DNA of 64,000 bases from Robiginitomaculum_A sp036478535 (GTDB lineage: Bacteria > Pseudomonadota > Alphaproteobacteria > Caulobacterales > Maricaulaceae): contig OZ245059.1 of NCBI GenBank assembly GCA_965224735.1, forward strand, positions 62,001 to 126,000, given 5' to 3'. The notes under the pieces were generated by a model. It saw only the letters and a list, made by a program, of their open reading frames with translations. It did no database searches and was not told where the DNA came from. Below, piece by piece: positions 53,965 to 63,820 of this stretch. Each line of letters starts with the position of its first letter. The first letter of the stretch is position 1. Both the position numbers and the translations under genes were made by a program.

Positions 53965-55302
53965 ATGCGATATTTACCCCTTAATGATAATGACCGCAGG
54001 GCTATGCTGGCTAAAATTGGCGTAAAAACCATTGATGATTTGTTTGTTGATGTGCCCAAAGCGGCACGGTTTGATGGCCTTATTGATTTACCAACTCACC
54101 AAACCGAGGCGCAAGTGGATCAGTATCTTAGCACTATGGCGAGCAAGTCAAAACCTGCTGGCGCCAGCGCATTTTTTATTGGGGCGGGGGCTTATAGGCA
54201 CCATATTCCAGCAAGCGTTGATCATTTAATACAGCGATCTGAATTTCTCACCGCCTATACGCCTTACCAGCCCGAAATATCTCAAGGCACATTGCAAGTC
54301 CTGTTTGAGTTCCAAACCCAAGTGGCCATGCTCACGGGCATGGAAGTGGCCAATGCGTCTATGTATGATGGCTCAACTGCATGCGGGGAGGCCGTGCTTA
54401 TGGCTTGCCGCGTAAAGCGCCGCAAGATAGTAAAACTCGCCGCTGGTCTGCACCCGCAATACACAGCGACTACGAAAAACCTTTGTAAGTTTTTGGGTGT
54501 AGATTTAGACATTGTAGATTGTGCACCGACTAATGATGCGGCGGTGATAGATAGCCTTGATAAAGATGTTGCTGCTATTGTTGTACAATCGCCTAATGTG
54601 TTTGGCGAAATTGTTGATCTGGCGCCTTATGCGGATGCGGCCCACAAAGTTGGCGCTCTGTTGATCGCTGTGCTCACCGAACCCGTTGCTCTTGGCGCTA
54701 TAAAATCTCCAGGCGAGATGGGCGCTGATATTGTGGTGGGCGAGGGGCAGGGCCTTGGCGTTGGTCTTAATTTTGGCGGACCTTATGTGGGGCTGCTTGC
54801 GTGCCGCCAAAAACTCGTACGGCAAATGCCAGGCCGTGTTTGCGGAGAAACAATAGATGCCAATGGCGAGCGCGGTTTTGTCCTCACCCTCTCAACCCGA
54901 GAGCAGCACATTAGGCGCGAAAAAGCCACGTCGAACATTTGCACAAATTCGGGCCTGTGTACGATTGCGTTCTCCATCCACATGGCATTGCTTGGCGAAG
55001 CGGGCCTAAGAAAACTCGCAATGCTTAACCACGGCAAGGCTTGCGCGCTCGCTGATAAACTCTCCGCCATAGACGGGGTAGAACTCGTCACAGATACGTT
55101 CTTTAACGAGTTCACGTTGCGCCTGCCAAAACCTGCCGCAGGCGTCGTTGATGCAATGCTCTTGGCCAATGTCTTGGGCGGCCTCCCCGCCTCCCGCCTC
55201 ATGGATAACCATGATGATCTACTCATCGTCTGCACCACAGAAACCAATAGCGAGGCCGACATGGACGCCTTTGTGTCGGCGCTTAAGGAGGCTTTGTCAT
55301 GA
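53965..55302 (+). CDS. gcvPA: Glycine dehydrogenase (decarboxylating) subunit 1
   Basis: 445 residues. The N-terminal half of the split P protein, which forms a heterotetramer with GcvPB; it lacks the PLP lysine. Motifs: RYLPLNDNDRRAML, AYTPYQPEISQGTLQVLFEFQT, SMYDGSTACGEA and REQHIRREKATSNICTNS. The stop and the next ATG overlap in ATGA. It starts 56 bases after the hydrophobic frame above. Confidence 0.95.
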   Translation: MRYLPLNDNDRRAMLAKIGVKTIDDLFVDVPKAARFDGLIDLPTHQTEAQVDQYLSTMASKSKPAGASAFFIGAGAYRHHIPASVDHLIQRSEFLTAYTPYQPEISQGTLQVLFEFQTQVAMLTGMEVANASMYDGSTACGEAVLMACRVKRRKIVKLAAGLHPQYTATTKNLCKFLGVDLDIVDCAPTNDAAVIDSLDKDVAAIVVQSPNVFGEIVDLAPYADAAHKVGALLIAVLTEPVALGAIKSPGEMGADIVVGEGQGLGVGLNFGGPYVGLLACRQKLVRQMPGRVCGETIDANGERGFVLTLSTREQHIRREKATSNICTNSGLCTIAFSIHMALLGEAGLRKLAMLNHGKACALADKLSAIDGVELVTDTFFNEFTLRLPKPAAGVVDAMLLANVLGGLPASRLMDNHDDLLIVCTTETNSEADMDAFVSALKEALS

Positions 55303-56843
55303 GTATGAAGACGCAAGGTCGTTCGACCTCACCATCTGCAGCAATAGTTTCTGAGCACAAAACCATTTCGGGTAATCGCGGGTTGGCACAGCGCGAGCTT
55401 TTAATATTTGAAGTGGGCACACCGCGCCGCTCTGGCGTTGATTTAGAAACCCCTGATACACGTAAAAATTGTCTTGGCGGTTTGGAGCGCAAAGATGACA
55501 TTGGTTTGCCAGGGCTGACCGAGCCTGAAATTATGCGCCATTATGTGCGCCTGTCGCAAAAGAATTTTGCCATTGATTTAGGCATGTACCCACTAGGGTC
55601 TTGCACGATGAAACACAATCCGCGCCTGAACGAAAAAATGGCGCGCCTCCCGGGTTTCTCTGATGTACACCCTTTGCAGCCGCTCTCTACCGTGCAAGGG
55701 GCAGTGGATCTTATAGGTGAGTTATCACACTGGATATGTACGCTTACGGGCATGCCTGCCGTTGCCATGTCACCCAAAGCGGGCGCGCACGGAGAACTGT
55801 GCGGGATGATGGCAATACGGGCGCGGTTAGACGCGGACGGGATGGATCATAAACGCCGCGTGCTTGTACCAGAAAGCGCGCATGGTACCAACCCGGCGAG
55901 CGCCGTGCAGTGCGGTTTTACCATTGACAGTATCCCCGCCACAGATGGCGGGCGCGTTAAAATGGACGCACTGCGCGCTAAGCTTGGCGATGATGTTGCG
56001 GGCATTATGCTCACCAACCCTAATACATGCGGATTGTTTGAGTGCGATATTATCGAAATTGCTGACCTTATTCATGGCGTAGGGGGGTATTTTTATTGCG
56101 ATGGGGCGAATTTCACTGCTCTTGTTGGTCGCGTACGCCCAGGCGATCTGGGCATTGATGCTATGCATCTTAATTTGCACAAAACCTTTTCAACTCCCCA
56201 CGGCGGCGGCGGCCCAGGTTCTGGCCCGACCGTGTTTTCAGACGCGCTCAAAGCTTACGCGCCCATGCCGCGAGTTGAGAAAGTGGGCGGGCAATGGACG
56301 CTACTTGAAGACCATATGGAAGAAAGCTTTGGCCGCATGACGGCCTTTCATGGTCAAATGGGCATGTTTACCCGCGCGCTTACTTATATGATGAGCCACG
56401 GCAGTGACGGGCTTAAACAAGCGACTGAAGACGCAGTGCTCAATGCTAATTATTTGCAAGCAAGCCTATCGGATGTGATGTCCCCCGCCTTTGGCGGCAT
56501 ATGTATGCACGAAGCTTTGTTCGATGATAGCTTCTTGAAGGGCACAGGCGTAGAAACGCTAGATTTTGCCAAAGCTATGATCGATGAAGGTTATCATCCT
56601 ATGACTATGTATTTTCCGCTTGTGGTGCACGGGGCGATGCTCATAGAGCCAACGGAGAGCGAGAGTAAAGCCGAGATGGATCGCTTTATCGCTGTCATGC
56701 GTAGCCTAACAAGAAAAGCGAAATCTGGTGAGGTAAATATGTTCAAAGCTGCGCCGATCTTTGCGCCTATGCGCCGCCTCGACGAAACGCAGGCCGCGCG
56801 CAAACCCGTGTTAAGATGGCGCGGTGAAGAGACGCCTGCGTAG
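55299..56843 (+). CDS. gcvPB: Glycine dehydrogenase (decarboxylating) subunit 2
   Basis: 514 residues. The catalytic half of the split P protein with the PLP lysine in HLNLHKTFSTPHGGGGPGSGP (about 290). Other motifs: PLGSCTMKHNPRLNEKMARLPGF, MSPKAGAHGELCGMM and ESAHGTNPAS. It decarboxylates glycine and loads the H protein. It overlaps gcvPA by four bases, giving equimolar subunits. Last gene of the operon. Confidence 0.95.
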   Translation: MSMKTQGRSTSPSAAIVSEHKTISGNRGLAQRELLIFEVGTPRRSGVDLETPDTRKNCLGGLERKDDIGLPGLTEPEIMRHYVRLSQKNFAIDLGMYPLGSCTMKHNPRLNEKMARLPGFSDVHPLQPLSTVQGAVDLIGELSHWICTLTGMPAVAMSPKAGAHGELCGMMAIRARLDADGMDHKRRVLVPESAHGTNPASAVQCGFTIDSIPATDGGRVKMDALRAKLGDDVAGIMLTNPNTCGLFECDIIEIADLIHGVGGYFYCDGANFTALVGRVRPGDLGIDAMHLNLHKTFSTPHGGGGPGSGPTVFSDALKAYAPMPRVEKVGGQWTLLEDHMEESFGRMTAFHGQMGMFTRALTYMMSHGSDGLKQATEDAVLNANYLQASLSDVMSPAFGGICMHEALFDDSFLKGTGVETLDFAKAMIDEGYHPMTMYFPLVVHGAMLIEPTESESKAEMDRFIAVMRSLTRKAKSGEVNMFKAAPIFAPMRRLDETQAARKPVLRWRGEETPA

Positions 56844-56854
56844 GGTTTTGATAC

Positions 56855-56884
56855 ATTACGGAATGAACGTTGCGTAATTTTTCA
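56855..56884. terminator. Likely terminator between gcvPB and atpF
   Basis: ATTACG (56855-56860) pairs with CGTAAT (56873-56878) around a 12-base loop and is followed by TTTTT. The gene pair is convergent, so this hairpin may serve the gcv operon. Confidence 0.4.
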
Positions 56885-56931
56885 CGTAAGCTTTTGCAAC
56901 CAAAATACTTAAAAGTGAATATATTCATTCT

Positions 56932-57432
56932 CTAATGGAAAGCTTTACCCATTTGGCTAATGCTGTCTTTAATAATATTGCTGTGGTCGCCTGTTTTGTA
57001 TTGCTCGCGAATAAGGTTTTCCGCTGCCTTTGTTGCGAGGTCAACCGCGCGGGCTTTCACATCAGCCATAGCTTGTGTTTCTGCGGCTTTGATTTTGGAT
57101 TCAGCCATTACGGCACGGCGTGCTAGGCGTTCTTTAAAATCGACTCTTGCTTGCGTGGCCATATTTTCCGCATCTTTTTTAGCTTGCGTAACAATTTTTA
57201 TTGCTTGCTCTTCGGCTTCTGCTTGTTTGCGTTTATATGAATTTAGAAGGGCTTGAGCTTGTTCGCGCAAATTTTTCGCGTCATCAAGTTCTTTGGCGAT
57301 AGCCTCCCCGCGTGCGTCCAAAGATTTGGCTATGACTTTAAGGACGCCCTTCCAAATAGCAGCGGCAATAATAATACAAAGCGCTAGAAAAACCCAGATA
57401 GTTGGATGCGAAAAACTAAAATCCCAATACAT
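56932..57432 (-). CDS. atpF: ATP synthase F0 subunit b
   Basis: 166 residues: an N-terminal membrane helix (PTIWVFLALCIIIAAAIW) and a long charged helix (KSLDARGEAIAKELDDAKNLREQAQALLNSYK) that forms the peripheral stalk. It is the fifth gene of the F0 cluster. A second, different b-type gene precedes it, the b/b' pair of alphaproteobacteria. F1 genes are not in the window. Confidence 0.93.
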   Translation of the reverse strand: MYWDFSFSHPTIWVFLALCIIIAAAIWKGVLKVIAKSLDARGEAIAKELDDAKNLREQAQALLNSYKRKQAEAEEQAIKIVTQAKKDAENMATQARVDFKERLARRAVMAESKIKAAETQAMADVKARAVDLATKAAENLIREQYKTGDHSNIIKDSISQMGKAFH

Positions 57433-57441
57433 ATTGTCCTC

Positions 57442-57993
57442 CTAGCTTGCAGCTTTGACGGCTTTTTTTGCCGCAGCACTTGTCACCGTGCCACGAAACA
57501 ATTTGTTTGCCAAAGACCTGGCGGTCTGTGCAGCTATATCATCTACATTAGCCAGCGCCTTGGCCCGCATGGTTTTAATTTTTATTTCGGCGGCTTCAAG
57601 AGCGCGGATTGCGTTCTTATTTGCCGTTTCCATTTCCGTTTCCATTTCAGCCGTAATGCTAGCGCGCGTTGTTTCGGAAACATTATGCGCTTTGGCCCGG
57701 GCGTCTTTTAGAGCTGTTTTATAATGTTTTTCAGCCAACTCTGCCTCGCGCTGCATACGAGACGCCCAGTCCAGATCGTTAGCAATTTTATTGCTCCGGT
57801 CTTCCAATATTCCGCCAAGACGTGGCAAGAGGACTTTGGCGAGAAATAATAGCAAAAAACCAAAAGTTATAAATAGCCAGAAAAGCTGCGAAGGGAATGT
57901 GCTAACATCCAGCGGCGGGAAAACCCCTCTACTGTGACCATGTTCTGTCGCAGTGCTAGATGCTGACAAAAATAGATAATAAGCGTTCATCAC
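57442..57993 (-). CDS. atpF': ATP synthase F0 subunit b'
   Basis: 183 residues. An N-terminal extension (VFPPLDVSTFPSQLFWLFITFGFLLLFLAKVLLPRLGGILEDR) with one membrane helix is followed by a long helix. The FPSQLFWLFITF stretch marks the b' (AtpG-type) subunit found next to b in alphaproteobacteria. A 12-base duplication (57625-57648) gives the METEMET repeat. It pairs with AtpF as a heterodimeric stalk. Confidence 0.93.
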   Translation of the reverse strand: MMNAYYLFLSASSTATEHGHSRGVFPPLDVSTFPSQLFWLFITFGFLLLFLAKVLLPRLGGILEDRSNKIANDLDWASRMQREAELAEKHYKTALKDARAKAHNVSETTRASITAEMETEMETANKNAIRALEAAEIKIKTMRAKALANVDDIAAQTARSLANKLFRGTVTSAAAKKAVKAAS

Positions 57994-58023
57994 ACTTTCC
58001 CTTAGCTAAGTGTCTTGTTGGGC

Positions 58024-58251
58024 TTAAACAGCAAACAAGAGCAAGAATGCGATCAAGAGCGAGAAGATGCCAAGAGCCTCTGTCACTGCGAAACCGAAAA
58101 TGAGATTGCCAAACTGACCTTTAGCGGCAGATGGGTTGCGAATTGCGGCAGAAAGGTAATTACCGAAAATGTGGCCAAGGCCAACACCCGCGCCGATCAT
58201 GCCTGAACAGGCTAAGCCTGCACCGATTAGTTTTGCTGCTTCTGCTTCCAT
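58024..58251 (-). CDS. atpE: ATP synthase F0 subunit c
   Basis: 75 residues, two membrane helices and a polar loop. The first helix is Gly-rich (GAGLACSGMIGAGVGLGHIFG), the loop has RNPSA, and the second has the ion-binding carboxylate in FGFAVTEALGIFSLLIAFLLLF. It forms the rotor ring. GGAGA is upstream of the ATG. Confidence 0.97.
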   Translation of the reverse strand: MEAEAAKLIGAGLACSGMIGAGVGLGHIFGNYLSAAIRNPSAAKGQFGNLIFGFAVTEALGIFSLLIAFLLLFAV

Positions 58252-58287
58252 GATAAAATCTCCTAATTTGGTTTATAGCAGTTAAAA

Positions 58288-59067
58288 TTAATGTCCCGGA
58301 TGTAGTGCGTCATTTATGTACACACTGGTTAGGATAGCGAACACATAGGCTTGCAAGAAGGCTACGAGAATTTCTAGGGGCGTCAAAGCGACAACCATAA
58401 TGAACGGAGCGACGGCGCCAATTTTAGCGACCCCCGCAAGGCCTGCAAACATCATGATGATGAAAGCGGCGAATAATTTCAGCATGATATGCCCCGCGAG
58501 CATATTTGCCCAAAGCCGAATACCGTGTGAGAACGGGCGAGATATGAACGAAATAATTTCCAGCAGAACAACCAAAGGCAAGATAACAATTGGCACGCCA
58601 CTTGGCACAAACAATTTAAGGAATTTAAACCCGTTTTTCCAAATACCAACCACTAAGACGGTAGTCATCACCATCAAGGCGAGAGCAAAGGTAACGATAA
58701 TATGTGATGTTGTCGTGAACAGGAACGGGATAAGCCCCAAAACATTGGCAAAAAGAATAAACATAAACAAGGCGTAGATGAATGGGAAAAATTTAAGCCC
58801 CTCGCGCCCAGCCGTAGATTTAATCATGTCGGCAACAAATTCATAAGAAATTTCCGCCAGGGACTGAAAACGTCCTGGAATAAGAGAGCCTTTTCTTGTG
58901 CCTAAGAATAAAAATAGACAAATTGCTAAAACACCTACAACCATCATGAAAGATGAATTGGTGAAGCTGATATCGTATTTGCCAATATGCAAATCCATCA
59001 TAGAGTGGAGCTCAAATTGTTTAATTGGGTCCGGGCCGCTTTTCGCTGCTTCTACCGCTACTGACAT
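58288..59067 (-). CDS. atpB: ATP synthase F0 subunit a
   Basis: 259 residues with about five to six membrane helices. The proton-path arginine is in SHGIRLWANMLAGHIMLKLF. The C-terminal FLQAYVFAILTSVYINDALH is complete. Located between atpI and atpE in the F0 operon. Confidence 0.96.
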   Translation of the reverse strand: MSVAVEAAKSGPDPIKQFELHSMMDLHIGKYDISFTNSSFMMVVGVLAICLFLFLGTRKGSLIPGRFQSLAEISYEFVADMIKSTAGREGLKFFPFIYALFMFILFANVLGLIPFLFTTTSHIIVTFALALMVMTTVLVVGIWKNGFKFLKLFVPSGVPIVILPLVVLLEIISFISRPFSHGIRLWANMLAGHIMLKLFAAFIIMMFAGLAGVAKIGAVAPFIMVVALTPLEILVAFLQAYVFAILTSVYINDALHPGH

Positions 59068-59120
59068 TTTGGTCTCTTCAAACTTTCACGGCATTGACCG
59101 TTATTTCTTAATCATAGAGA

Positions 59121-59441
59121 TTAGCTTTCGCCATCCTCTTCACTCATTTCTTTTGCGAGGCGCACAATATTGCGTGTTCCCGCTATAAATCCTAACACTA
59201 TTCCGACCAAAAGCACCCATGGGGTGGTCTTGGCGAAATGATCCACTATAGCCCCAAGTCCGCCGCCGACAATAACTGCGGCTGAAAACTCGCTTGCATA
59301 GCGAATACCGACTGCCCATCCTGCGGCCTCTTCATCGACTTGCGGGTCATGAGCCTCTTGCGCAGCTTTGACTTTATCACCCAGTGCTTCAAGAGCGTCT
59401 GTATGATCCCTATTTGACGATGATTTTTTACCTTTGGACAT
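59121..59441 (-). CDS. atpI: ATP synthase assembly protein AtpI
   Basis: 106 residues from the ATG at 59441; an in-frame ATG at 59474 would add 11 residues that are not family-like. It has a polar N-terminus and two membrane helices (YASEFSAAVIVGGGLGAIVDHFA and WVLLVGIVLGFIAGTRNIVRL), as in alphaproteobacterial AtpI, which helps c-ring assembly. First gene of the operon. Confidence 0.88.
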   Translation of the reverse strand: MSKGKKSSSNRDHTDALEALGDKVKAAQEAHDPQVDEEAAGWAVGIRYASEFSAAVIVGGGLGAIVDHFAKTTPWVLLVGIVLGFIAGTRNIVRLAKEMSEEDGES

Positions 59442-59609
59442 AACAATCGACTCACCTGATGGAGCGTCCATCAAACGCGCGCAACTTACGCAAGCTTGCC
59501 GCCAGTGTCAACAGGGTGCATGCGTGTCTAAGGTCTTGAAAAATATAGATTTTGGTATTTTTTTAAAACTTAGTTTTTGCCGTAAGTAGCTAAATGTTGT
59601 GATGGCTTA

Positions 59610-62600
59610 TTAAGCCGTCAACTTTTCCGCTTTTTGCAAGTCAATAGAGACGATCTGCGAGACGCCTTTTTCGGCCATCGTTACACCAAAAAGCCTATCC
59701 ATACGCGCCATGGTCACTGGATTATGGGTGATAGCGATAAATTTAGTTGGGGTGGATTTGCACATTTCATCCAAAAGGTCACAATAGCGCTCTACATTGG
59801 CATCATCTAAAGGCGCATCTACCTCGTCAAGTACGCAAATGGGGGCGGGGTTAGAGAGGAAAACAGCAAAGATAAGGGCTGTGGCCGTGAGGGCTTGCTC
59901 TCCGCCAGACATAAGGGACATAGAAGCCAGTTTTTTTCCAGGCGGGCTGACCATAACTTCAAGGCCAGCTTCAAGTGGATCGTCTGATTGCGTAAGCGCT
60001 AATGATGCGTGTCCGCCGCTAAACAAGGTGGTGAACAAACGCCCAAAATGCCCATTGACCGTATCAAAGGCTTTTAAAAGTTTCTCGCGTCCTTCGGCGT
60101 TCAGATCGTCAATGCCCTCGCGTAGGCGTGCAATTGCGCCAACGAGGTCTTGCCGTTCTTCCTTAAGGGTCAAAAGCTGCTCTTCTTGCTCTCGGGCCTC
60201 TTCATCAGCGCGCAAATTAACGCCGCCCATATTTTCACGCTCGCGCGTAAGGCGCTCAAGTTTTCTCTCAATATCGCCTTCGGCCATTTTACTGTCAGGG
60301 CTAAGATCTTCAAGTTGCTGTTTTAGCTCGTTTGGCTCACACGATAAAGTTTCAGCTATGCGGGCGCTTACTTCTTGTTGGCGTTCTTGACTTGCCGTAT
60401 CGCGAGCAATAGCAGCAGCGCGTTCTTCGCGGGCTGTGCCTAAGGTTTGTTCGGCAGCGCGTAGATTTGCATCTGTTTCGCGCAAGGCATTTTCAACGCC
60501 GCTCAGTGCGTCGCTCGCAGTGCGGGCGCGGTTCTCGGCTGTGCTTAGCTCGGTGAGAAGAGTTTGTTGGCGCGCTTCAAACTCGTCAGGGCTGTCTTTG
60601 GCGCGGGTGAGAGCCATGTTGGTTTCTGCTTCGCGGCCCTCAAGGCTGGTAATACGCTCAAGCGCATGTGCCCCGCGCACGCTCCAGTCTTTAATTTCTT
60701 GTTCTACAGCGCGTAGGCGCTCGGTCCTTGCTTGCGCCTCGTTTTCTAGAGAACGGTATTGCCCGCCAGCTTCATCTGCCGCTTCGCGGGCCTGGCTTAG
60801 CTCTGCGCTAAGCGCTTCAATCTGACTGTCCAGATCTGCATCTACATAGAGTCCCGCCAGCACTTCTTTAGACTGTTTTAAGAGATTACATACTTCATGG
60901 CGCTCTGCGCCAAGGCGTTCTTCTTGTTCGGTAAGGGCTACAAGCTGGGCGCTTGTGCGGGCTTGGTCGGTTTCAAATTGACTTAGGCTGGAGCGGGCTT
61001 TGCGCTCGGCGCGCTCAAGCGCTGGCAAAACTTGCCGCGCGTCTTGGGCGGCGCTATCGGTGTCAGAGCGTTTTTCTTTTGCACTCGAATAGGCGGCTTC
61101 GGCTGCCTTTGTTGCTTGGGTAAGAGTGGGGATTTTATCTTCAATTTTGGCAAGCCTATTGACATTTTCAAGCTTTAGCGCGGCAGAGCTTGGAATTTCA
61201 CTGGAAGCACGAAACCCGTCCCAGCGCCAAAGATCGCCTTCTATGCTAACCAATCTTTGTCCAGGCTTTAATTGACTGGCGAGTGTATCGCCAGCCTTTT
61301 TATCAATAACGCCGATTTGGCTCAGGCGAGCATCAAGAGCCTTGGGCGCTTTCACAAGGCCAGCCAAAGATTGTGCGCCTTTGGGCAAATTTAATACAGG
61401 TTTTTTGGCACCATCCCAACGCAAGGGCGCATTTTTCTCAAGCCCTGCTTCCAAATCATCGCCAAAGGCGGCAGCAAGAGCAGTTTCATATCCTGCTTTG
61501 ACAGTTAAGCTATCAAGGGCTGGCGACCATTCAATATTGGCGCGCGTATTGTTGATGACATTGCCAAGGGCGCGGGCTTCGGCTTCCACTTCGGAGAGAG
61601 CTTGTTCGGCGGTGCTTAAAATATCCCTTAAAATACGCTCTTTGTTTTCTGCGTCAGCTTTTGCTGTTAAAGCTTTTTGCTCATCTGCGCGCGCGCGCTC
61701 TAATGCGTGTAGCGTGTTCGTAAGCGAAGCCGCAAAAAGGTTTTGATTTTTCCCTATTTCGCTTTGATCAAGCAAGTTCAATTTTTTGACCGCAACATCA
61801 GAGACATCCGTTTCAAGGCGGGCATGGCGCGCAAACAAATTGTCATACTCGCGCTGCGCGCCAGATTGCAGGGCGGCTTGCTGTGCGCTTTTACGGTTAA
61901 GTTTGCTTAGCTTTGTTTCAATTTCTGTGCGGGTGTTGACTGCTTTTTCGGTCTCTTGCCGGGCGGTAGTTAAAGCTGCACTAATATCTTTGATAGCTTT
62001 GAGGCCAGAAAGCTCTTTGGCCAATTTTTCGCCAGCGGTTTTTGCATCTCTAGCAATATTTTCTTCACGTTCAATATCGCCTTTTAAAAACGCGAGGCGT
62101 GCCTCAAGTTTTTTAATTTCACCTTTAGCGGCCTGCTCATCATTTTCCAAAGCTTCCTTGGCAGCATTAAGGCGTCCACAGACAGCGGCCGCAACAATTT
62201 GCTCCTCGCGTAGAGGATCGAGTCGAGTGGAAATTTCAGAAACTTGCGTTGTTAGTTTTGTAACAGTGCCCGTAAGGCCGGCCACTTTGCCTTCTGCGTC
62301 TTTAAGGGCTTGTCTGTTATCAGTCACAGATTTTAAAGCTTGCTCCCAGCGCTTAAGCCAAAGTAGAGCTTTATATTCTCGGATAAGTCCCGCCAGTTTC
62401 TTATAGCGGTTGGCTTGGCGCGATTGACGGCGCAGGGATAAAAGTTGGCTTTCGATCTGGCCCAAGACATCTTCAAGCCTGTCAAGATTAGTTTCGGCGG
62501 CGCGCAGGCGCAACTCCGCTTCGTGACGGCGCGAGTGCAGACCTGATATGCCCGCCGCCTCTTCCAAGATACGGCGGCGATTGGCAGGCTTTGCTGAAAT

Positions 62601-63065
62601 AAGTTCATTAATCTGGCCTTGGCGCACAAGAGCAGGAGAGTTCGCGCCCGTTGATGCGTCCGCAAACAAAAGCTGGATATCTTTAGCGCGAGTGATTTTT
62701 CCATTGACCCTATACTTTGATCCCAAGCCCTTAGTGATGATGCGGGTAATTTCCAGAACTTCATCATCATTAAACATAGGCGGCGCGATGCGAGCCTTGT
62801 TGTCGATGGTGAGAATGACGCTTGCTTGGTTGCGGCCTGGCCTTGTTTTGGTGCCGTTAAAGATGACGTCATCCATAGCCGCCCCACGCATGGCTTTGGC
62901 AGAATTTGCGCCCATGACCCAGCGAATAGCTTCTAAAAGATTTGATTTTCCACAACCATTTGGCCCGACAACCCCTGTAAGTCCCCGTTTAATCTGAAAA
63001 ACTGTCGGCTCGACAAAGGATTTGAACCCTACCAGCTTTATTTGATTAAAACGCAAAGACTCCAT
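59610..63065 (-). CDS. smc: Chromosome segregation protein SMC
   Basis: 1151 residues, the standard length. N-terminal Walker A is GVVGPNGCGKSNLLEAIRW, followed by about 900 residues of coiled coil around a hinge (SLAGLVKAPKALDARLSQIGVI). The C-terminal head has LMSGGEQALTATALIF (ABC signature) and ICVLDEVDAPLDDANV (Walker B). It condenses and segregates DNA with ScpA and ScpB, which are not adjacent. The start is preceded by TAGGGAG, 8 bases downstream of the DsbA-like stop. Confidence 0.97.
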   Translation of the reverse strand: MESLRFNQIKLVGFKSFVEPTVFQIKRGLTGVVGPNGCGKSNLLEAIRWVMGANSAKAMRGAAMDDVIFNGTKTRPGRNQASVILTIDNKARIAPPMFNDDEVLEITRIITKGLGSKYRVNGKITRAKDIQLLFADASTGANSPALVRQGQINELISAKPANRRRILEEAAGISGLHSRRHEAELRLRAAETNLDRLEDVLGQIESQLLSLRRQSRQANRYKKLAGLIREYKALLWLKRWEQALKSVTDNRQALKDAEGKVAGLTGTVTKLTTQVSEISTRLDPLREEQIVAAAVCGRLNAAKEALENDEQAAKGEIKKLEARLAFLKGDIEREENIARDAKTAGEKLAKELSGLKAIKDISAALTTARQETEKAVNTRTEIETKLSKLNRKSAQQAALQSGAQREYDNLFARHARLETDVSDVAVKKLNLLDQSEIGKNQNLFAASLTNTLHALERARADEQKALTAKADAENKERILRDILSTAEQALSEVEAEARALGNVINNTRANIEWSPALDSLTVKAGYETALAAAFGDDLEAGLEKNAPLRWDGAKKPVLNLPKGAQSLAGLVKAPKALDARLSQIGVIDKKAGDTLASQLKPGQRLVSIEGDLWRWDGFRASSEIPSSAALKLENVNRLAKIEDKIPTLTQATKAAEAAYSSAKEKRSDTDSAAQDARQVLPALERAERKARSSLSQFETDQARTSAQLVALTEQEERLGAERHEVCNLLKQSKEVLAGLYVDADLDSQIEALSAELSQAREAADEAGGQYRSLENEAQARTERLRAVEQEIKDWSVRGAHALERITSLEGREAETNMALTRAKDSPDEFEARQQTLLTELSTAENRARTASDALSGVENALRETDANLRAAEQTLGTAREERAAAIARDTASQERQQEVSARIAETLSCEPNELKQQLEDLSPDSKMAEGDIERKLERLTRERENMGGVNLRADEEAREQEEQLLTLKEERQDLVGAIARLREGIDDLNAEGREKLLKAFDTVNGHFGRLFTTLFSGGHASLALTQSDDPLEAGLEVMVSPPGKKLASMSLMSGGEQALTATALIFAVFLSNPAPICVLDEVDAPLDDANVERYCDLLDEMCKSTPTKFIAITHNPVTMARMDRLFGVTMAEKGVSQIVSIDLQKAEKLTA

Positions 63066-63072
63066 AGACTCC

Positions 63073-63783
63073 CTAATGGTTTTTCGGCTCAGCCAGAGTT
63101 TTGGTGTCGTCTTTGATTGCAGGGAGGTTTTCGCCTAAAATTTTGGCAAATTCTTTATCGAAACTTTCAAGGACATACACTTTTTTCTTTTTACCATTGA
63201 TGACGAAGGCTGGTGTGCCTGTAATGCCGTCATTGGAACCAAGTTCTATAACATCGTTCAAATGCTGTTTTATTTTTTCGTTTGCCATGCAGGCATCAAA
63301 ATCTGCTTCGTTCATGCCCACGGATTTGGCGAGGGCTACATAGTCGCCTTTGATGTCATTGGAAAACATAATCTTACGTTGGGATTTAAACTGTACATGG
63401 ATCATGTCGAAAAAATTTTCATCTGGCGCACAGTTTGCAAGCAAATGTCCAGCTGTAGCAAGGTCGAGTGGCGCTGTTGGGTATTCGCGAAAGACATATC
63501 TTACTTTGCCAGTATCAACATATTTTGTACGAAACTCTGGCCAGACGGTTTTTGCCCAAGTTGCACAATGGGGGCAAGTAACGGATGCATATTCCACAAC
63601 GGTAATGGGCGCCCTCGGATCACCAAGGGCGTGGTCGCCGCTTACTTCGTAGGCCGAGCGTTCGCCATTGCTCTTACCAGATGTACTCTTGCTCTTTTCC
63701 CCGCACGCGGTTAGCATCACACTTGCAACGCCTACAAGTATAGTAATTTTGAGTAACGAATCGATTCGTGTTTTTAAAAACAT
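63073..63783 (-). CDS. DsbA-like thiol oxidoreductase lipoprotein
   Basis: 236 residues. The signal peptide ends in the lipobox LTAC (Cys about 27), so this is a membrane-anchored periplasmic protein. The thioredoxin fold has CPHC (active site, VTCPHCATWAKT) and the cis-Pro loop GTPAFVING. Similar DsbA/Com1-type proteins catalyse or isomerise disulfides. It lies directly upstream of smc in the same direction and downstream of a second DsbA-like gene. Confidence 0.88.
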   Translation of the reverse strand: MFLKTRIDSLLKITILVGVASVMLTACGEKSKSTSGKSNGERSAYEVSGDHALGDPRAPITVVEYASVTCPHCATWAKTVWPEFRTKYVDTGKVRYVFREYPTAPLDLATAGHLLANCAPDENFFDMIHVQFKSQRKIMFSNDIKGDYVALAKSVGMNEADFDACMANEKIKQHLNDVIELGSNDGITGTPAFVINGKKKKVYVLESFDKEFAKILGENLPAIKDDTKTLAEPKNH

Positions 63784-63820
63784 AGCGTAGTTTCCTAATT
63801 TAGGCCGTTATGGCAAGGAA

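Noticed and set aside
59797..62406. Long plus-strand ORFs (59797-60390, 60436-60825, 61786-62406) opposite smc
   Set aside because: They are antisense shadows of the coiled-coil coding sequence, rich in Ser/Arg/Ala, and smc is unmistakable on the other strand.
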